Of a DNA stretch of 64,000 nt, positions 42,963-53,116 are shown one piece after another. Made by a program: the position numbers and the translations under genes. The notes beneath the pieces are model-generated. The model was given only the letters and a program-made list of their open reading frames with translations, ran no database searches and had not been told where the DNA came from. The stretch's first letter is position 1; every line of letters begins with the position of its first letter. Source of the stretch: Jaapia argillacea MUCL 33604 (lineage: Eukaryota > Basidiomycota > Agaricomycetes > Jaapiales > Jaapiaceae); the NCBI GenBank assembly GCA_000697665.1, contig KL197720.1, positions 735,558-799,557 on the forward strand, written 5' to 3'.

Positions 42963-43093
42963 AGGTTGCCTTCCTGGGGTCCAATGAGGACATGACGGCA
43001 CGACATGCCCGACAACCTATTGCACTGCCACTGCCATAGGTTGTTGGGCATGTCATGCCGTCACATCCTCATCAGACCCCAGGAAGGCAACCT
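42963..43093. repeat. Fold-back with 58-base arms and a 15-base loop
   Basis: Arms 42963-43020 and 43036-43093 are inverted copies that match at 52 of 58 positions. All six differences are transitions. The right arm is the first recognisable coding piece of the trypsin-like pseudogene. The left arm, read on the minus strand, encodes nearly the same peptide (GMSCRHVLIGPQEGN against GMSCRHILIRPQEGN). Confidence 0.85.
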
Positions 43094-43944
43094 CAACTAC
43101 TCTTACCACCCCAGTGCGCCTGCTAAAGATGTCCTCTTTTTTGGCAAGAGAGCCTACGCTGATGTCGTCGATTCGATCAAACTCACAATAGCAGGACACA
43201 GAATCTCAGCCAAGCGCTGGAGGAAGCAGATTGAAGGGTCCAAGGAGAGGGAGAAGGGCAATGACACTGCTGATGTTCTGAAGGCTAGGGTGGTCGGATT
43301 AAGACCCAGAGGTTACTGGACGAGGTGGAGAAGGTGATGGAGGAACTTGGAGGGTTGCTCGATCCATCGGTGTCAGTGTCCATGAGCAACGTTTCAAGGA
43401 GGATTGGGGGATTATTGTGCTCGACCCGACCAAGCTCGGTGACGGTTTCCAGGGCAAAAAAATGGATCTTGGTGCATTTTGACTGCCCGACTCAGACCGT
43501 CTACTAACCTAGATGTTGATCTAAGAACGAAGATGAAGCCCAACGAGTTCACGGTTAACTGTTTCCCTACGGAGATGTCGGCTGAGAGTTCGAATATCCC
43601 GAAGATCGTCTACTTCCACTGAAGGGCGTCATCACCGACGACTTGATGCACACCCCCGACATGTGGGACTCGGACGGCAAACCGTGCTTGTTGGTCACCA
43701 AGAGGGGCAATACCACTGGCACCACCCTCGGCCCCGCGAATGGCACCTTCTCCGTCGTTCGCGACTGCTTTAGCGACATGTCCATCAACCAAACCTCGAT
43801 GGAGTGGGGGATAATCAACTACAACAGCAGGTCCGACGTCTTTTCGGAACCTGGCGATTCAGGCTCAATCATCGCTGACATCCGGTCCTCAAGCGTATCC
43901 AGGCCAGCGGGTTCCCCAACGCCCACCTCGACGTTGTCGCCTAG
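43036..43944 (+). pseudogene. Broken trypsin-like protease-fold gene of the Agaricomycete family
   Basis: Pieces of a family common in mushrooms appear in order but in different frames: GMSCRHILI and YHPSAPAKDVLFFGKRAYAD (43045-43170), SIKLTIAGHR, RLLDEVEKVMEELG (about 43310), EQRFKEDWGIIVLDPTKLGD (about 43385), then KPCLLVTKRGNTTGTTLGPA and the serine motif GDSGS (about 43855), and finally RIQASGFPNAHLDVVA before TAG at 43942-43944. The first half of the usual protein is missing. At least two frame changes and an internal loss between GDSGS and the end separate the pieces. The histidine region CRH is still present. It lies immediately before duplicated block B. The gene is dead; its composition does not differ from its surroundings. 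Confidence 0.75.
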
Positions 43945-44099
43945 GCATCTCGGCATCAACAAGGATCGCTGTTCAGGTTAGTCCTTAATTTCCATCTCGT
44001 CGTTTAGGTTCGTCTCCTTTCTTTACTCTCCTTCTTTCACGGAAATGACGGCCTTGACGTCCAGGTTCCATACGACTCAGTGACATGGTTCGCTGGTTC

Positions 44100-46110
44100 A
44101 GGATTGTCGACCAAGGCATAGACCGTGGAGAGCAACACACATCAGTAGGCCTGTTTGGACACGATGAGAGTTGTTTGTACCAAATCTAGATCTACTCTTT
44201 GTCCGTCCCAAACCTCGTTTTGAAACCATGATCAGAACAATATATATATAGAAGCATGAGATATCAGTGATGGAGCAGAATGATTCGTATTGTTCAGGAC
44301 TGTAGTCTCACTACAAAATCAACAGATTCAATCTTCCGTTGGATGCTCTGTTCCTTCTAATACATGTGCCGTTTATCGCTTTCTTGGAGGCCACAACGGT
44401 TGCCATATCAGATGTCATTAGATACAGGAGAGCATGATTCCGAACACTAGAGATCTCGGAAAGACGGCGAAGCACGGAGCCCAGTGCAACAGTATGGCGA
44501 GTCGACTGCTACTTGTGTACAACAGATCTTACAACGCTCCTCGACTAAAGATTACACACGAGTACCCAGGATCGTGTCAATCACTCTAACTGGGTTCCAC
44601 TCGGGCCACTCCGAGTTGGCCAACTCATCTGGCCGACCAATGACTCCTCCACCTCGCTCCCAAATCAATTGCAACAGCTTTGCTGAGTCCTGAGGATTCT
44701 TCTCGAAGCCGTCCTGAAGATCCTTACGAGATACACGAGTAACATTCAGTTTCTTCCCCGATTTTTCTTCGTACTCCGAAAGAACCTCGTTCAAAGACTG
44801 GAAAATTGTATGGCTTGTTAGTCAAGATCCACAAACTCGAAACCAACGCTCAACTTGCCTTGCGATCGGCCTCAATTCTGAAAGTCCTCCATTCAACCTT
44901 TTCTCGAGGCAAAGCGGTGGTTGAATACGCCACAAAGCGAGCAATATCTCTGCTGCTGGTCCATGAGATAGGTGTGTTGCCTTCTCCATAGATTGTTACG
45001 ACACCCTTAGCAAGATCCCAGCCAAAGGCCCTTTTTGAGTGGGTTAGTCCATCGTGTAGGGTACATAATCGTTGAGTTACTTACGGAATGAAAGATGTGT
45101 CGGAGAAAAAACCGACTTGATACAAAGCGTAAGGCAAATCGAGTTGCTCCAGCTTCTTGTGGAGTGCAGCCTTGGGCGCTAATCTTCCCTCCGTATGGCC
45201 AGCCGTATTGATGCCAAATTCGGAGGGGACGAAGAGCTGCACTCCGGCCTTCTTGGCGGCTTCGGCGAGAGGGCCCTGTGCGCCAACAGCTTTGCTGCCC
45301 AAGGATGAAACTAGAACATCGACGCCCGAAAGGGCTGCCTCCAGTGAGGATGGGGAATCGTAGTCAACGGTTACGATCTTTGCACCCTTCGTGGCAAGGT
45401 TTGAAGTTGCAGCGCTAGCCTGGAAAGAGTATCAATATCTTCGTACGGTGGACGATACTGTATTTGACCCACAGTACGAGTGAGAACGATGACCGAGGTA
45501 ATGGTTCCCTCATCTTTCAACTTCAAGTATTCTTCGACGATAACCGCTCCGATGGTTCCAGCGCCAGCAATTGCGAAGGTCTTATATCCGGACATGTTGG
45601 TGATGATGAAGAAGTTAATAGCTTTGATGTGTTCCTCTCCCCATCGTGCTTATAACTGTTGGGTCCAACCCTTCTCTGTCAATATAGTCGAGGAGGTTAT
45701 CATCGGTCTGAGATGTTGACCGAACCTGGGATTACATCCATCGCAAGGGGCGAAGGGACAAGCTGACAACGCCACTCACGCCGAAATTGAAAATTCTTAT
45801 GAATAGGCACATACCTTTGATAAACCGATGCTCACGATGGTTCAGGGCCTCTGTGTAGCCGGTGCCGGTCACCGACCGAATCGGTCCTCGACACTCTCTA
45901 GATGGTCAACGGCTGACCTGAACGACATACTTATCCTCAGGATCCCAGTTGAAATCGGAGTCAGCGATCATTCAGACAGATGAGATAGGTGGACGGCGTG
46001 GTTGATCGTTCAATAATCATCGCTCAGAGTCAGACAGAAGGTTGGTAAACGTGATACGTGACGCGTGACGAGGACAAGCGTGATGCTGACCAGAATAATC
46101 GATGGCCGGC
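44100..46110. repeat. Segmental duplication, copy B
   Basis: The direct copy of 40015-41900. It starts within the tail of the Ser-rich gene and runs through the NmrA-like gene to the upstream CGTGACG-rich region. It is slightly longer than copy A because of extra bases near 45850-46000. The coding parts are much better kept than the flanks. Confidence 0.8.
44552..45595 (-). CDS. NmrA-like / isoflavone-reductase-type NAD(P)-binding protein, copy B
   Basis: Paralogue of 40449-41495 with the same exon plan. The ATG at 45595 opens MSGYKTFAIAGAGTIGAVIV. Landmarks GVQLFVPSEFGINT, LPYALYQVGFFSDTSFIP and GRPDELANSEWPEWNPV follow, and TAA lies at 44552-44554. The GC-AG intron (AAG|GCAAGT) is kept in this copy too. 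Differences from copy A are mostly conservative, for example SKAVGAQGPLAEA against SNALGAQVPLVEA, and the frame is open throughout, which suggests that both copies are under selection or that the duplication is fairly recent. Substrate unknown. Confidence 0.84.
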
Positions 46111-46740
46111 TGCTCTAGATCTCACCAACTGCTTGACTGTATGCGAGCTAGTACGATGCCTCTGCAGGCACTCTCAGCTGCACGTTCTTGTTATGCCTTA
46201 GGCTGAGGAGCTCATCCGTTACTTCTTGGCCTCTGCCCAATTTTGCCGTCAGCGGACCATTCTGGTTCACTTCGTTGCTAAATCCCACCTTATTGTCCTC
46301 GCAGCGGTGCCGAAATCCGGTATCGACACCTGATTCAAATCTATCTCACACCATCAAGCTCTCGTACAAAAAGGCTATCTAGTCTATGATATAGAATCTC
46401 AGACACAATAACTCTGAGACATAGAGGTGATTGCTCTCTCGGTGTTTATTTCCGTTTCTTTTGTCTGTGATGTTTCATCTCCGTCAGGCTCCCGCCGTGA
46501 GCCCCGTCAGACTCTTTGTAGCCGCAGAACACAACAAGGTGGGGATGAAGCTTGAATTGGTCCGTATGATCGTTAACGCCACTCCTCTCGCTTCTCTGTC
46601 AACATCTATTTCGTTCTTTTTGTTTCTTGAAGGTATGAATACTCTGGGCAGCGTGTTAGATTTTCCCCATCTCGGTTTGCCATTCTTCCTCCATACACAA
46701 GCCGGCTTGTTTCTTCCAACTTACTACTGTATCCGTTATC
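46111..46740. other. Intergenic, no gene seen
   Basis: Region beyond duplicated block B up to the next start codon. Plus-strand open frames near 46188 and 46431 have no family features and are probably 5' leader or chance. Confidence 0.4.
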
Positions 46741-47529
46741 ATGGCATCTGCGATGTTCCCCTCGCCACCTCCCACCCACAACACCTTGACCTCCCGGGAA
46801 CGTGCTCATCTCCGTAGAAGCACCAATAAACTCGCCCGAGTCTTGGGCTCCACGCCGCAAGTTGTAGAATACTCCCGCCCTTCCGGTTTGCGATTTGCTC
46901 CCAGTTTCCTTCGGTGACTGACTCTTCAATCTTCCCCTCCTACAGAGCCAGTTCATGTCCAACTATCGGTAAATCATAAACGTTCCAGCTCGCAAGATTC
47001 ACACCACAGCACCTCATCGACTTCATCATTTTCCTCGACATCCACGGCCAACCACACACTGGTATCTACTATCAGCAATACCACCACGGTGGCTTATCGC
47101 CACCCAGATGATATCCTCGCATCAAAACTGGCTTGCATGTCACTCGAGCCTTCTTCTTGGACTTCAAAGAAGAATCGAAGGCTGACGAAGCCTCCGACAA
47201 GCAGGACCTCTCCCACACCGACATCTCCACCCGAAACCAAAGCTGACGAGGTTTGGGCAGAGCGCTTCACAAACCGTCGACCTCCCATGCTTCGCCTGGC
47301 GGTTCCCTCTTCGACAGCATCTGCCCGACCCTCCCTTGATACAATCCCCGCCTCTCCCTTCACCATTTGTCCACCCTCCATTTCCGATATGGAACTCTCA
47401 CCAGAACCTACGCAGCCGAACTTTAGGATCGAGACCGAGGCGTCGGTAAAGAGGGCTAAGATGGAGAGGTTGAAGAGGAAGCTGGGCGAGGGCGTTCCCG
47501 TGGACATGGTCTTTCCTTCGGGTAGATAA
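46741..47529 (+). CDS. Small fungal protein with two short basic helices, function unknown
   Basis: The ATG at 46741 begins MASAMFPSPPPTHNTLTSRE. The first exon has RRSTNKLARVLGSTPQVVE, a basic helix seen at the start of many unnamed basidiomycete proteins. One short intron lies between about 46904 and 46945 (the only phase-consistent reading I found gives 42 bases). The main exon is Ser- and Thr-rich with SLEPSSWTSKKNRRL and ends RAKMERLKRKLGEGVPVDMV, then FPSGR and TAA at 47527-47529. The two basic helices, KLARVLG and KRKLGEGVP, resemble each other. No enzyme motif or membrane segment is present. Exon borders are moderately sure. Confidence 0.6.
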
Positions 47530-48198
47530 TGCGTCGCAGTTGACTGGAGGAGAGGACTTCGTGAGGTGTGGCTGGATTGAAGTTGTGTTGAGGGATGTAC
47601 AACAAGTATCTTTCCCCAGGTCTTTGGTTGGGTAACTTCGTGTGGCTAGCTGGCTTCTGTTTTCATCCTTATCCGCCCTCCCGATGATCCAAGTAATCAT
47701 CTACCTGACAATCTATTAATAAAGTTGTATATTTTGTAAATGCTTGTATTTTTACACCGACCTTTTTAACGTACCTATTAGACGTTTGAGGCCTCCTTTA
47801 CAATGCATCACTCCAGTTTCAATGTGGATAGTGAGATCAGTGAGGGCCCCACGTTGCACATTTTAGGGTGTTTCTCGCACCAAGGAGATCGGAATAGGTA
47901 GTGCTGGTTGAAGAGACGGTGATGGGGCCAACTTCGGGCGATTTGGCTCAGACGCTGGCGGGAAGTGACTAAGGCTCGGTGTTTCTCTCAGTTGAACAAC
48001 GCAGGAGTCGGATTTTGGCCATTCGACAGAAGGTCGAGATTGGACGGGAGTGAAAAGAATTTGAATCCAATTGGTCCATGAGAGTAAATATATGATACAA
48101 GGTAAAGGTATCTCATTAGTCTAGTTGAACAGGACTATCAGAAAAGACGTTTCCTGGCGGTGGTTAAGCACTTACCTATGGTAAAAACTGCCCAATCC
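47530..48198. other. Intergenic between convergent genes, no gene seen
   Basis: The 3' ends of the two flanking genes meet here. There is an AT-rich stretch near 47700-47770 (TTGTATATTTTGTAAATGC), but no coding signature. Confidence 0.45.
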
Positions 48199-48648
48199 TC
48201 AGGGGGGCCCTGACCACCACCACCGCGCAATTTTCCAAGTGAACCAAAAGCCGACAAGGAATAGGATGCAGTAAAGGATGAGTCGCCATTGTTTGACGCC
48301 TCCCTGCCCTAACCCAAAAGCCCTTGCAGCCTGTCTTGAAGATTGCGCTAATGACGCGCCGAACGAAGAGAACGAATCGCCCTTTGGCCACCAAATTAAA
48401 TCCTCCCTCTGCATGAGTGCTTGTAGAACCGAATACTCACCGTATCGTCCAACATAAGGTTCTGTCGTTCAACATCGTCGTGGATATCGGTTGTGACCTA
48501 CGTTCGTGTGCCAGATGAGAACCCAGTCGTCATTATAAGTATCGCTACGCACACCGCGCAATGTACGGAGCTTGGAGTGTAGCTCGTCTAGACGTTGGTC
48601 ATTCTGAGTCTCGTAGGTGTCTTCCACTCGGCCTCGGGACGTGGACAT
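48199..48648 (-). CDS. Golgi Qc-SNARE, SFT1/BET1-like
   Basis: Three short exons from the ATG at 48648 (MSTSRGRVEDTYETQNDQRL) to TGA at 48199-48201, about 115 residues. The SNARE helix reads RLDELHSKLRTLRG, then VTTDIHDDVERQNLMLDDT, with the central-layer glutamine in ERQN, and continues SFSSFGASLAQSSRQAA. The C-terminus is a single tail anchor, LILYCILFLVGFWFTW, with a basic and tryptophan-rich end. Size and layout fit Qc-SNAREs of the early secretory pathway. DSFSSFG..SSR is closer to yeast Sft1 (intra-Golgi) than to Bet1 (ER-Golgi). It shares a divergent promoter with the methyltransferase gene. Confidence 0.85.
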
Positions 48649-49157
48649 GACGATGAGGAAGAAGGATCGGTCGTGGGAAAATGGACTTCGTCGAATGTTG
48701 GAGTTGAATTTCTGAACTCTCCTCCCTGAGCCCTCTGGTCGTGTAATGCTCACCCATGGCTACTCAACCATCTCTTGTACCCGACAGGATGTGCAAGCAA
48801 TAGCGGTCCTTTCATCTCCACAGGGCTGGAAGACCAACGTCTGAATTCTCTTCCACACTGTCAACGCCCACTCCCACCAGACCCATCGAACCAGTACTAG
48901 TATCACTCTCGATCTGAAGCTCTACTAGACAGCCCAGGACTCCTTTATTCTGTTCACTTTTCGAAGGTTTTGTGAGTATTCTTGCCAACGATTATATTTA
49001 TCTTCGCTTCATCCGAGAGAATATCATGTGCCCCTCTTCAGGATGACAAGTTGCCGGGGTAATTGTGCAACTGGCTTATCGCGGCACTTCATCTGCATCG
49101 TGGACTCATAGACAGTTACTTGTCCTCGGGAATTCTCAATTGGACTATACTTCGACC
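48649..49157. promoter_or_regulatory. Divergent promoter between the SNARE and the methyltransferase genes
   Basis: The start codons face away from each other across 509 bases. No consensus element was recognised. Confidence 0.45.
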
Positions 49158-50277
49158 ATGTCGACCATCCGTCGTGAGGAGCAAGTAGCTGCGAACAACA
49201 TCCCCGCACTTGATCCCACGTTGCTCAAACTTTCCGAGACGGAAGTCCAATTCTTGCATGCCACCGTGGCCAGTGAAGATGAGGAGATGCAAAGGAGAGT
49301 CCGAGAGGTGCAAGAAGAGTGAGTTATTCGGGCTCGCTTCTATGGCCAGCAGACTCAATCACTCGCATGGTATCCAACCGAAACAGAGCATAGTACGTCA
49401 AAACCCTTTCGGTTAGATTTCTTAGATCTGACTCCTCTGCAATGAATGTAGCTCCAAGTATCCCTACCCTTGTATTCGTGCCTTTCACTATGTAAACCTC
49501 ATGATGAGCAAGAATGCCGTCTATCCGGATATTGTTCGAGAGGGGAAAGAACGCGGAGATACTCTTTTCTTGGATCTTGGATGTTGCAGTGCGTGTTATC
49601 TGGCGTTTTCTTCCCAGCCTTAGCATCTGCTCAAGCTATAGACGCGATAGTGGGTACAGATGTCCGCAAGTTAGCTCTGGATGGCTATCCCGCACGGAAT
49701 ATTCTAGGTTGCGATCTCCGCGAAGAGTACATCACTCTCGGGTACAAGCTCTTCCAGGATAGAAAGAAATCTGAGATACGATTCCTCGCCGCGGATATCT
49801 TCGATGTCCCGCTGACTCACAAACCCTCCAATGCTGACCCGACTTCTGCCACCCAGCTCGCTCAGTTGCAAGGCAGTCTTACCCACGTATACACCGGAGC
49901 GTTGTTCCACTTGTTCGACGAAGCTACACAATACGCGATTGCAGCCCGAGTTGGCGTTCTATTGAAGAGAGAGAAAGGTGCTGTAGTGTTTGGTCGACAT
50001 CAGGGACTCGAAGATGCGGGAATGATTGATGATCACATGAAAAGGTGGGGAGATATTTCTCGATGAATCCATCGATAGTTCTGAACTTGTTTGTAGGACT
50101 CGATATGGTCACTCGCCAACGTCATGGCCACTGCTGTGGAAGAGGGTCTTCACCGAATTGGAAGATGCAGAATTTGCAGAGAAGCGGCTCGTCGTTGATG
50201 CCAAGTTGACGGAAAATCTGTCGGGGATCCCTGGACGCAGCAGTAGGATGCTGTACTGGAGCGTGAAGATAGTATAG
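49158..50277 (+). CDS. SAM-dependent methyltransferase of the fungal AusD-like type
   Basis: ATG at 49158 (MSTIRREEQVAANNIPALD). Exon 2 has YPCIRAFHYVNLMMSKNAVY, characteristic of this fungal group, and leads into SAM motif I, TLFLDLGCCMGTDVRKLALD, which is split by an intron. Then come NILGCDLREEYITLGYKLF (motif II region), IRFLAADIFDVPL, and TGALFHLFDEATQYAIAARV followed by KGAVVFGRHQG. The final exon, TRYGHSPTSWPLLWKRVF and onwards, ends VKIV and TAG at 50275-50277. Relatives methylate small molecules in meroterpenoid pathways or are of unknown role. No backbone synthase lies in the window, so a place in secondary metabolism is only a guess. Confidence 0.8.
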
Positions 50278-50424
50278 ATGGTACTGTACCTCGGCTTGTG
50301 GTAACACTCTTCCTTTCGCAAGTAGTCTGAAGTACAATGGACCTTCGTCTCATCGGATTCCCAGCGAGGTTGCCAATGATCTACATGCCAACATCGAAGA
50401 GACATTGCCCGGGTCCAAGGATGC

Positions 50425-50430
50425 AAAAAA
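50425..50430 (-). terminator. Pol III terminator of the tRNA gene
   Basis: On the minus strand a run of six T follows three bases after the tRNA discriminator base. Confidence 0.7.
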
Positions 50431-50433
50431 GTG

Positions 50434-50518
50434 CGTCAAGCCTGGGACTCGAACCCAGAATCTCCAGCTAGAGGTTAACAACCGGAAACTGGCGCGTTAA
50501 CCATTACGCTAACCCGAC
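50434..50518 (-). tRNA. tRNA-Arg (anticodon CCG) with a 12-base intron
   Basis: The minus strand folds into a full cloverleaf: acceptor stem GTCGGGT/GCTTGAC with three G-T pairs, D stem GCGT/ACGC, anticodon stem CCAGT/GCTGG, and T arm CTGGG-TTCGAGT-CCCAG with discriminator G. The anticodon loop is TTCCGG, then a 12-base intron at the usual place after position 37, then A. The mature loop TTCCGGA equals that of eukaryotic tRNA-Arg(CCG). A reading as Gly(TCC) would need a mismatched stem. Confidence 0.88.
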
Positions 50519-50633
50519 GACGACGACGTTCTCCGGCATGTTGAACCCAACGAGGGGAATAGCTGTACAGTGCTCGACCAGCGACTTGAAGTAATTCTAT
50601 CGCAGTGAGCGGTCAACGTGTTGCGGATCAGAT

Positions 50634-51977
50634 ATGGAACGCCTGTAAGCCCCACCCCATTCCTAACGTGCATGCCAGCTGAACTTAAGAGCTTCCAGGC
50701 TCGAGACAATCCCACCAGAGCTTTGGCATGCTGTTTTCAGCTTACTCCCAAGATACTACATACCGAACGTCGTTTTGACATGCTCGACATTTCGGTTCAT
50801 TGCCCAGACCCTCCTCTTCAAGCATCTATATGTTCGTATTGTTACAGAACTGATCTTCACGAATGGCGTTGCCCGCCAAAAGCAACTCCTTCGCCAGCCG
50901 TTGAGTGGAGTCTCTGAGCGGCTCCGATTTTTCAGCAGTGACCGTATTGCGCCAGCCGTAGAGACGTGTCATCTGCTTATATGTCCTCCTCTGGATGGTG
51001 AGGAGGTAGAAGAGATGGAACCTACGACGACATTGTTATCGGAAATATTTTTGGAGATGTTACACAAGTTCCCAAATCTCACCTCCCTCACACTTCGTGG
51101 ACTCTCTCTCGACGCATCGAAGTTGGGTCTGATTCATCGTGCGAGGAGTATCAAGGCCTTGCGACTTGTCGAATGCGAGATCATTTACTCTCCATCCCTC
51201 CCTCGACTTTCTATCGAATCACTCACGGTGGGAGGAACCACAGACATTCTATCCATGACATCCGAGCGAAACTACCCGCGCAACGGAGCGCTCGGAATCA
51301 AAGAGAATCAGAATTCCATCCCTCAACTCCCATTCCTCGACCTTTCCTCGCTTTCCCAATTCTACGTTCTCCGTTCTTTCGGGGGTTCGTGGGCGGTAGA
51401 TTGGAACGACCCATTAACAAGTCTGACCACCCTCCATCTCACATCCAGTTTCATGATCGTCCCCGACTTCCGTAGATTCTTCACCAACTGCCCCAACCTA
51501 GAAGAAATCCGACTACTTGGACCCCTCGAGGTACCCCGATATCGCAGAAATAACCAATGTACCCCACAACCTCTCAAGTCGAACCTCTTACCTAAACTGC
51601 GATCCTACACGGGTCCTCTCGAAGCCTTCCCATTCTTCGCCCATCTTCCACTCCGTTCCATCACATTCACCTGCCATTCACTCCGGGGTTGGCCAGAATC
51701 GATTGACGATTCGTGTTCCTTCCGCTTGGCAGAGGATATCGTGACGATATTGAACCACTCGCGCTCCTTGGAGATTGTGGAACACCTTACGTTTCGAACG
51801 TTTGAGTTTACGCAGCTGTTATCCAATTTCATCCGTGATCGGATGGATTCCTCTCTCAAAGAGTTGAATATATCTTTGAGGACGGGTGTTTGGGAGGACG
51901 ACGCAGCGCTCGAGGTTGAGCTTTCTCCTTTAATGAACGTTATGTATCCTGATACCCTTCATCTCTGGTCTAGATGA
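50634..51977 (+). CDS. F-box and leucine-rich-repeat-like protein
   Basis: ATG at 50634 with a tiny first exon (MERL), then a 54-base GTAAGC..CAG intron (50645-50698). The next exon continues ETIPPELWHAVFSLLPRYY, then IPNVVLTCSTFRFIAQTLLF, a typical fungal F-box that would bind Skp1 in an SCF ubiquitin ligase. Leucine-rich segments follow: FPNLTSLTLRGLSLDASKLG, IKALRLVECEI, LTSLTTLHLTSSF and CPNLEEIRLLGPLEVP. The frame ends in TGA at 51977. A frame shifted by one base, 51974-52174, goes on with LRR-like LNLARLKIYTKLKSA, so the true C-terminus may extend through a small intron or the gene may carry a recent frame change. The substrate is unknown. Confidence 0.75.
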
Positions 51978-53116
51978 TGAAAGGCACCGTCTCGTTCTAC
52001 CTACCACTTAACCTCGCCCGGTTGAAGATCTATACAAAGCTGAAGTCCGCGACGAGAATCGATGAGGCCAAGTTCTTGGCCGATACACGGGTTCGGTGTA
52101 AACACCTGAAAACTCTGGTCTTCACTTATGCGTACGACAAGTATAGTGAAGCGTTACTATGGGAGAGCGAATAGGGCTATGATCGTTGGGTTGTCATCTC
52201 ATAGATCTCCATCACCAGTCTTTGTCCGACCCATCACCCTCCCCCTTTCTTGGCTCCCTTTCCGTCAAGTGAAAGACGCGAAGCACATGTGTACTCCCCA
52301 GGTTGTCAACCTCTTTGCTTCTCTTTTGTCCTCACCATATGATGATACTTATGGCTCGAAGGACATTCGGGCGTCACGGCTCCAGCCGGAACGCGGCCAC
52401 GTAGTCTGGAATCTCAAGCTTTGGCTGGGTGTGCGCCAACCACACCATCCACTTCCATCTTAGGTCGTCTATCGGCGAAGTATGTGAATTGAGAATTCCC
52501 AGTAGTGTGGTCCCCTCAAGGCTGGTTGATGATTACGTCGAATTCGTGGAGTTAGGGTGTCCTTCCTCTGGACGTTTGTGACTTTCCCGTGCTTGTCAGG
52601 TGCTTGTACGTGGAATCCTGTTGACATATTTTCAGGCGACGCCGGCGGTGGAGTTTTGGGTTTAATTGAGCAAGAGGTCGTAATCCCCGGCGGCCCAGCA
52701 CAGCCACCAACGTGCTTCGCGATCTCCGAGGTGATCTGCTCGGAACCAAAAGGAACGAACCTTATCTGGCACCAGAACTGCAGCTTGTCAGCTGCAAACG
52801 CACAGGCGCGACGGTCGCACTGTGTGGGCAAGGATGAGACCAATTTTGGAGCGGATGATAGGATTATTGGCTTTTCTCGAAGGGGTTCTAGCGTGGATTG
52901 TCGGTTAGACTCCCGACCCGTGGCGTTCTGGTGGGGGAATTGGTCTGGGACGTGCGCTGCAATCGCACTCTGCTGGCGGATAAAAGTATCAGCTCGGCCT
53001 CCGTGTCCTGAGTTCCACTCTTTCCTTGGATATCCCTCTTCTCTTTTCGGGCTCGTTCTTCCCTTTCTCGCCTTTGCTCCTTGGGTACCAACTAACCGGC
53101 GACATCCTCCACGACC
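51978..53116. other. Intergenic, no assured gene
   Basis: It begins with the LRR-like frame 51974-52174, a probable extension of the F-box gene. Overlapping frames of 200-240 codons on both strands (52469-53188 minus, 52557-53168 plus) lie in the promoter of the monooxygenase. Neither shows a domain or a persuasive composition. Confidence 0.4.

Noticed and set aside
42272-42964. A 230-codon open frame on the plus strand
   Set aside because: The composition follows GC-rich repeats, no domain is visible, and another long frame overlaps on the opposite strand.
40015-46110. Duplicated blocks as the two ends of an LTR element
   Set aside because: Each block holds a complete host gene with introns, the spacer has no polymerase or capsid-like sequence, and the borders lack LTR features.
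46188-46740. Open frames upstream of the 46741 start as a gene
   Set aside because: They are short, with no homology and no suitable splice partners; more likely leader or spacer DNA.
50434-50518. tRNA read as Gly(TCC)
   Set aside because: That reading shifts the anticodon stem by one and leaves a mismatch; the Arg(CCG) loop TTCCGGA fits better.
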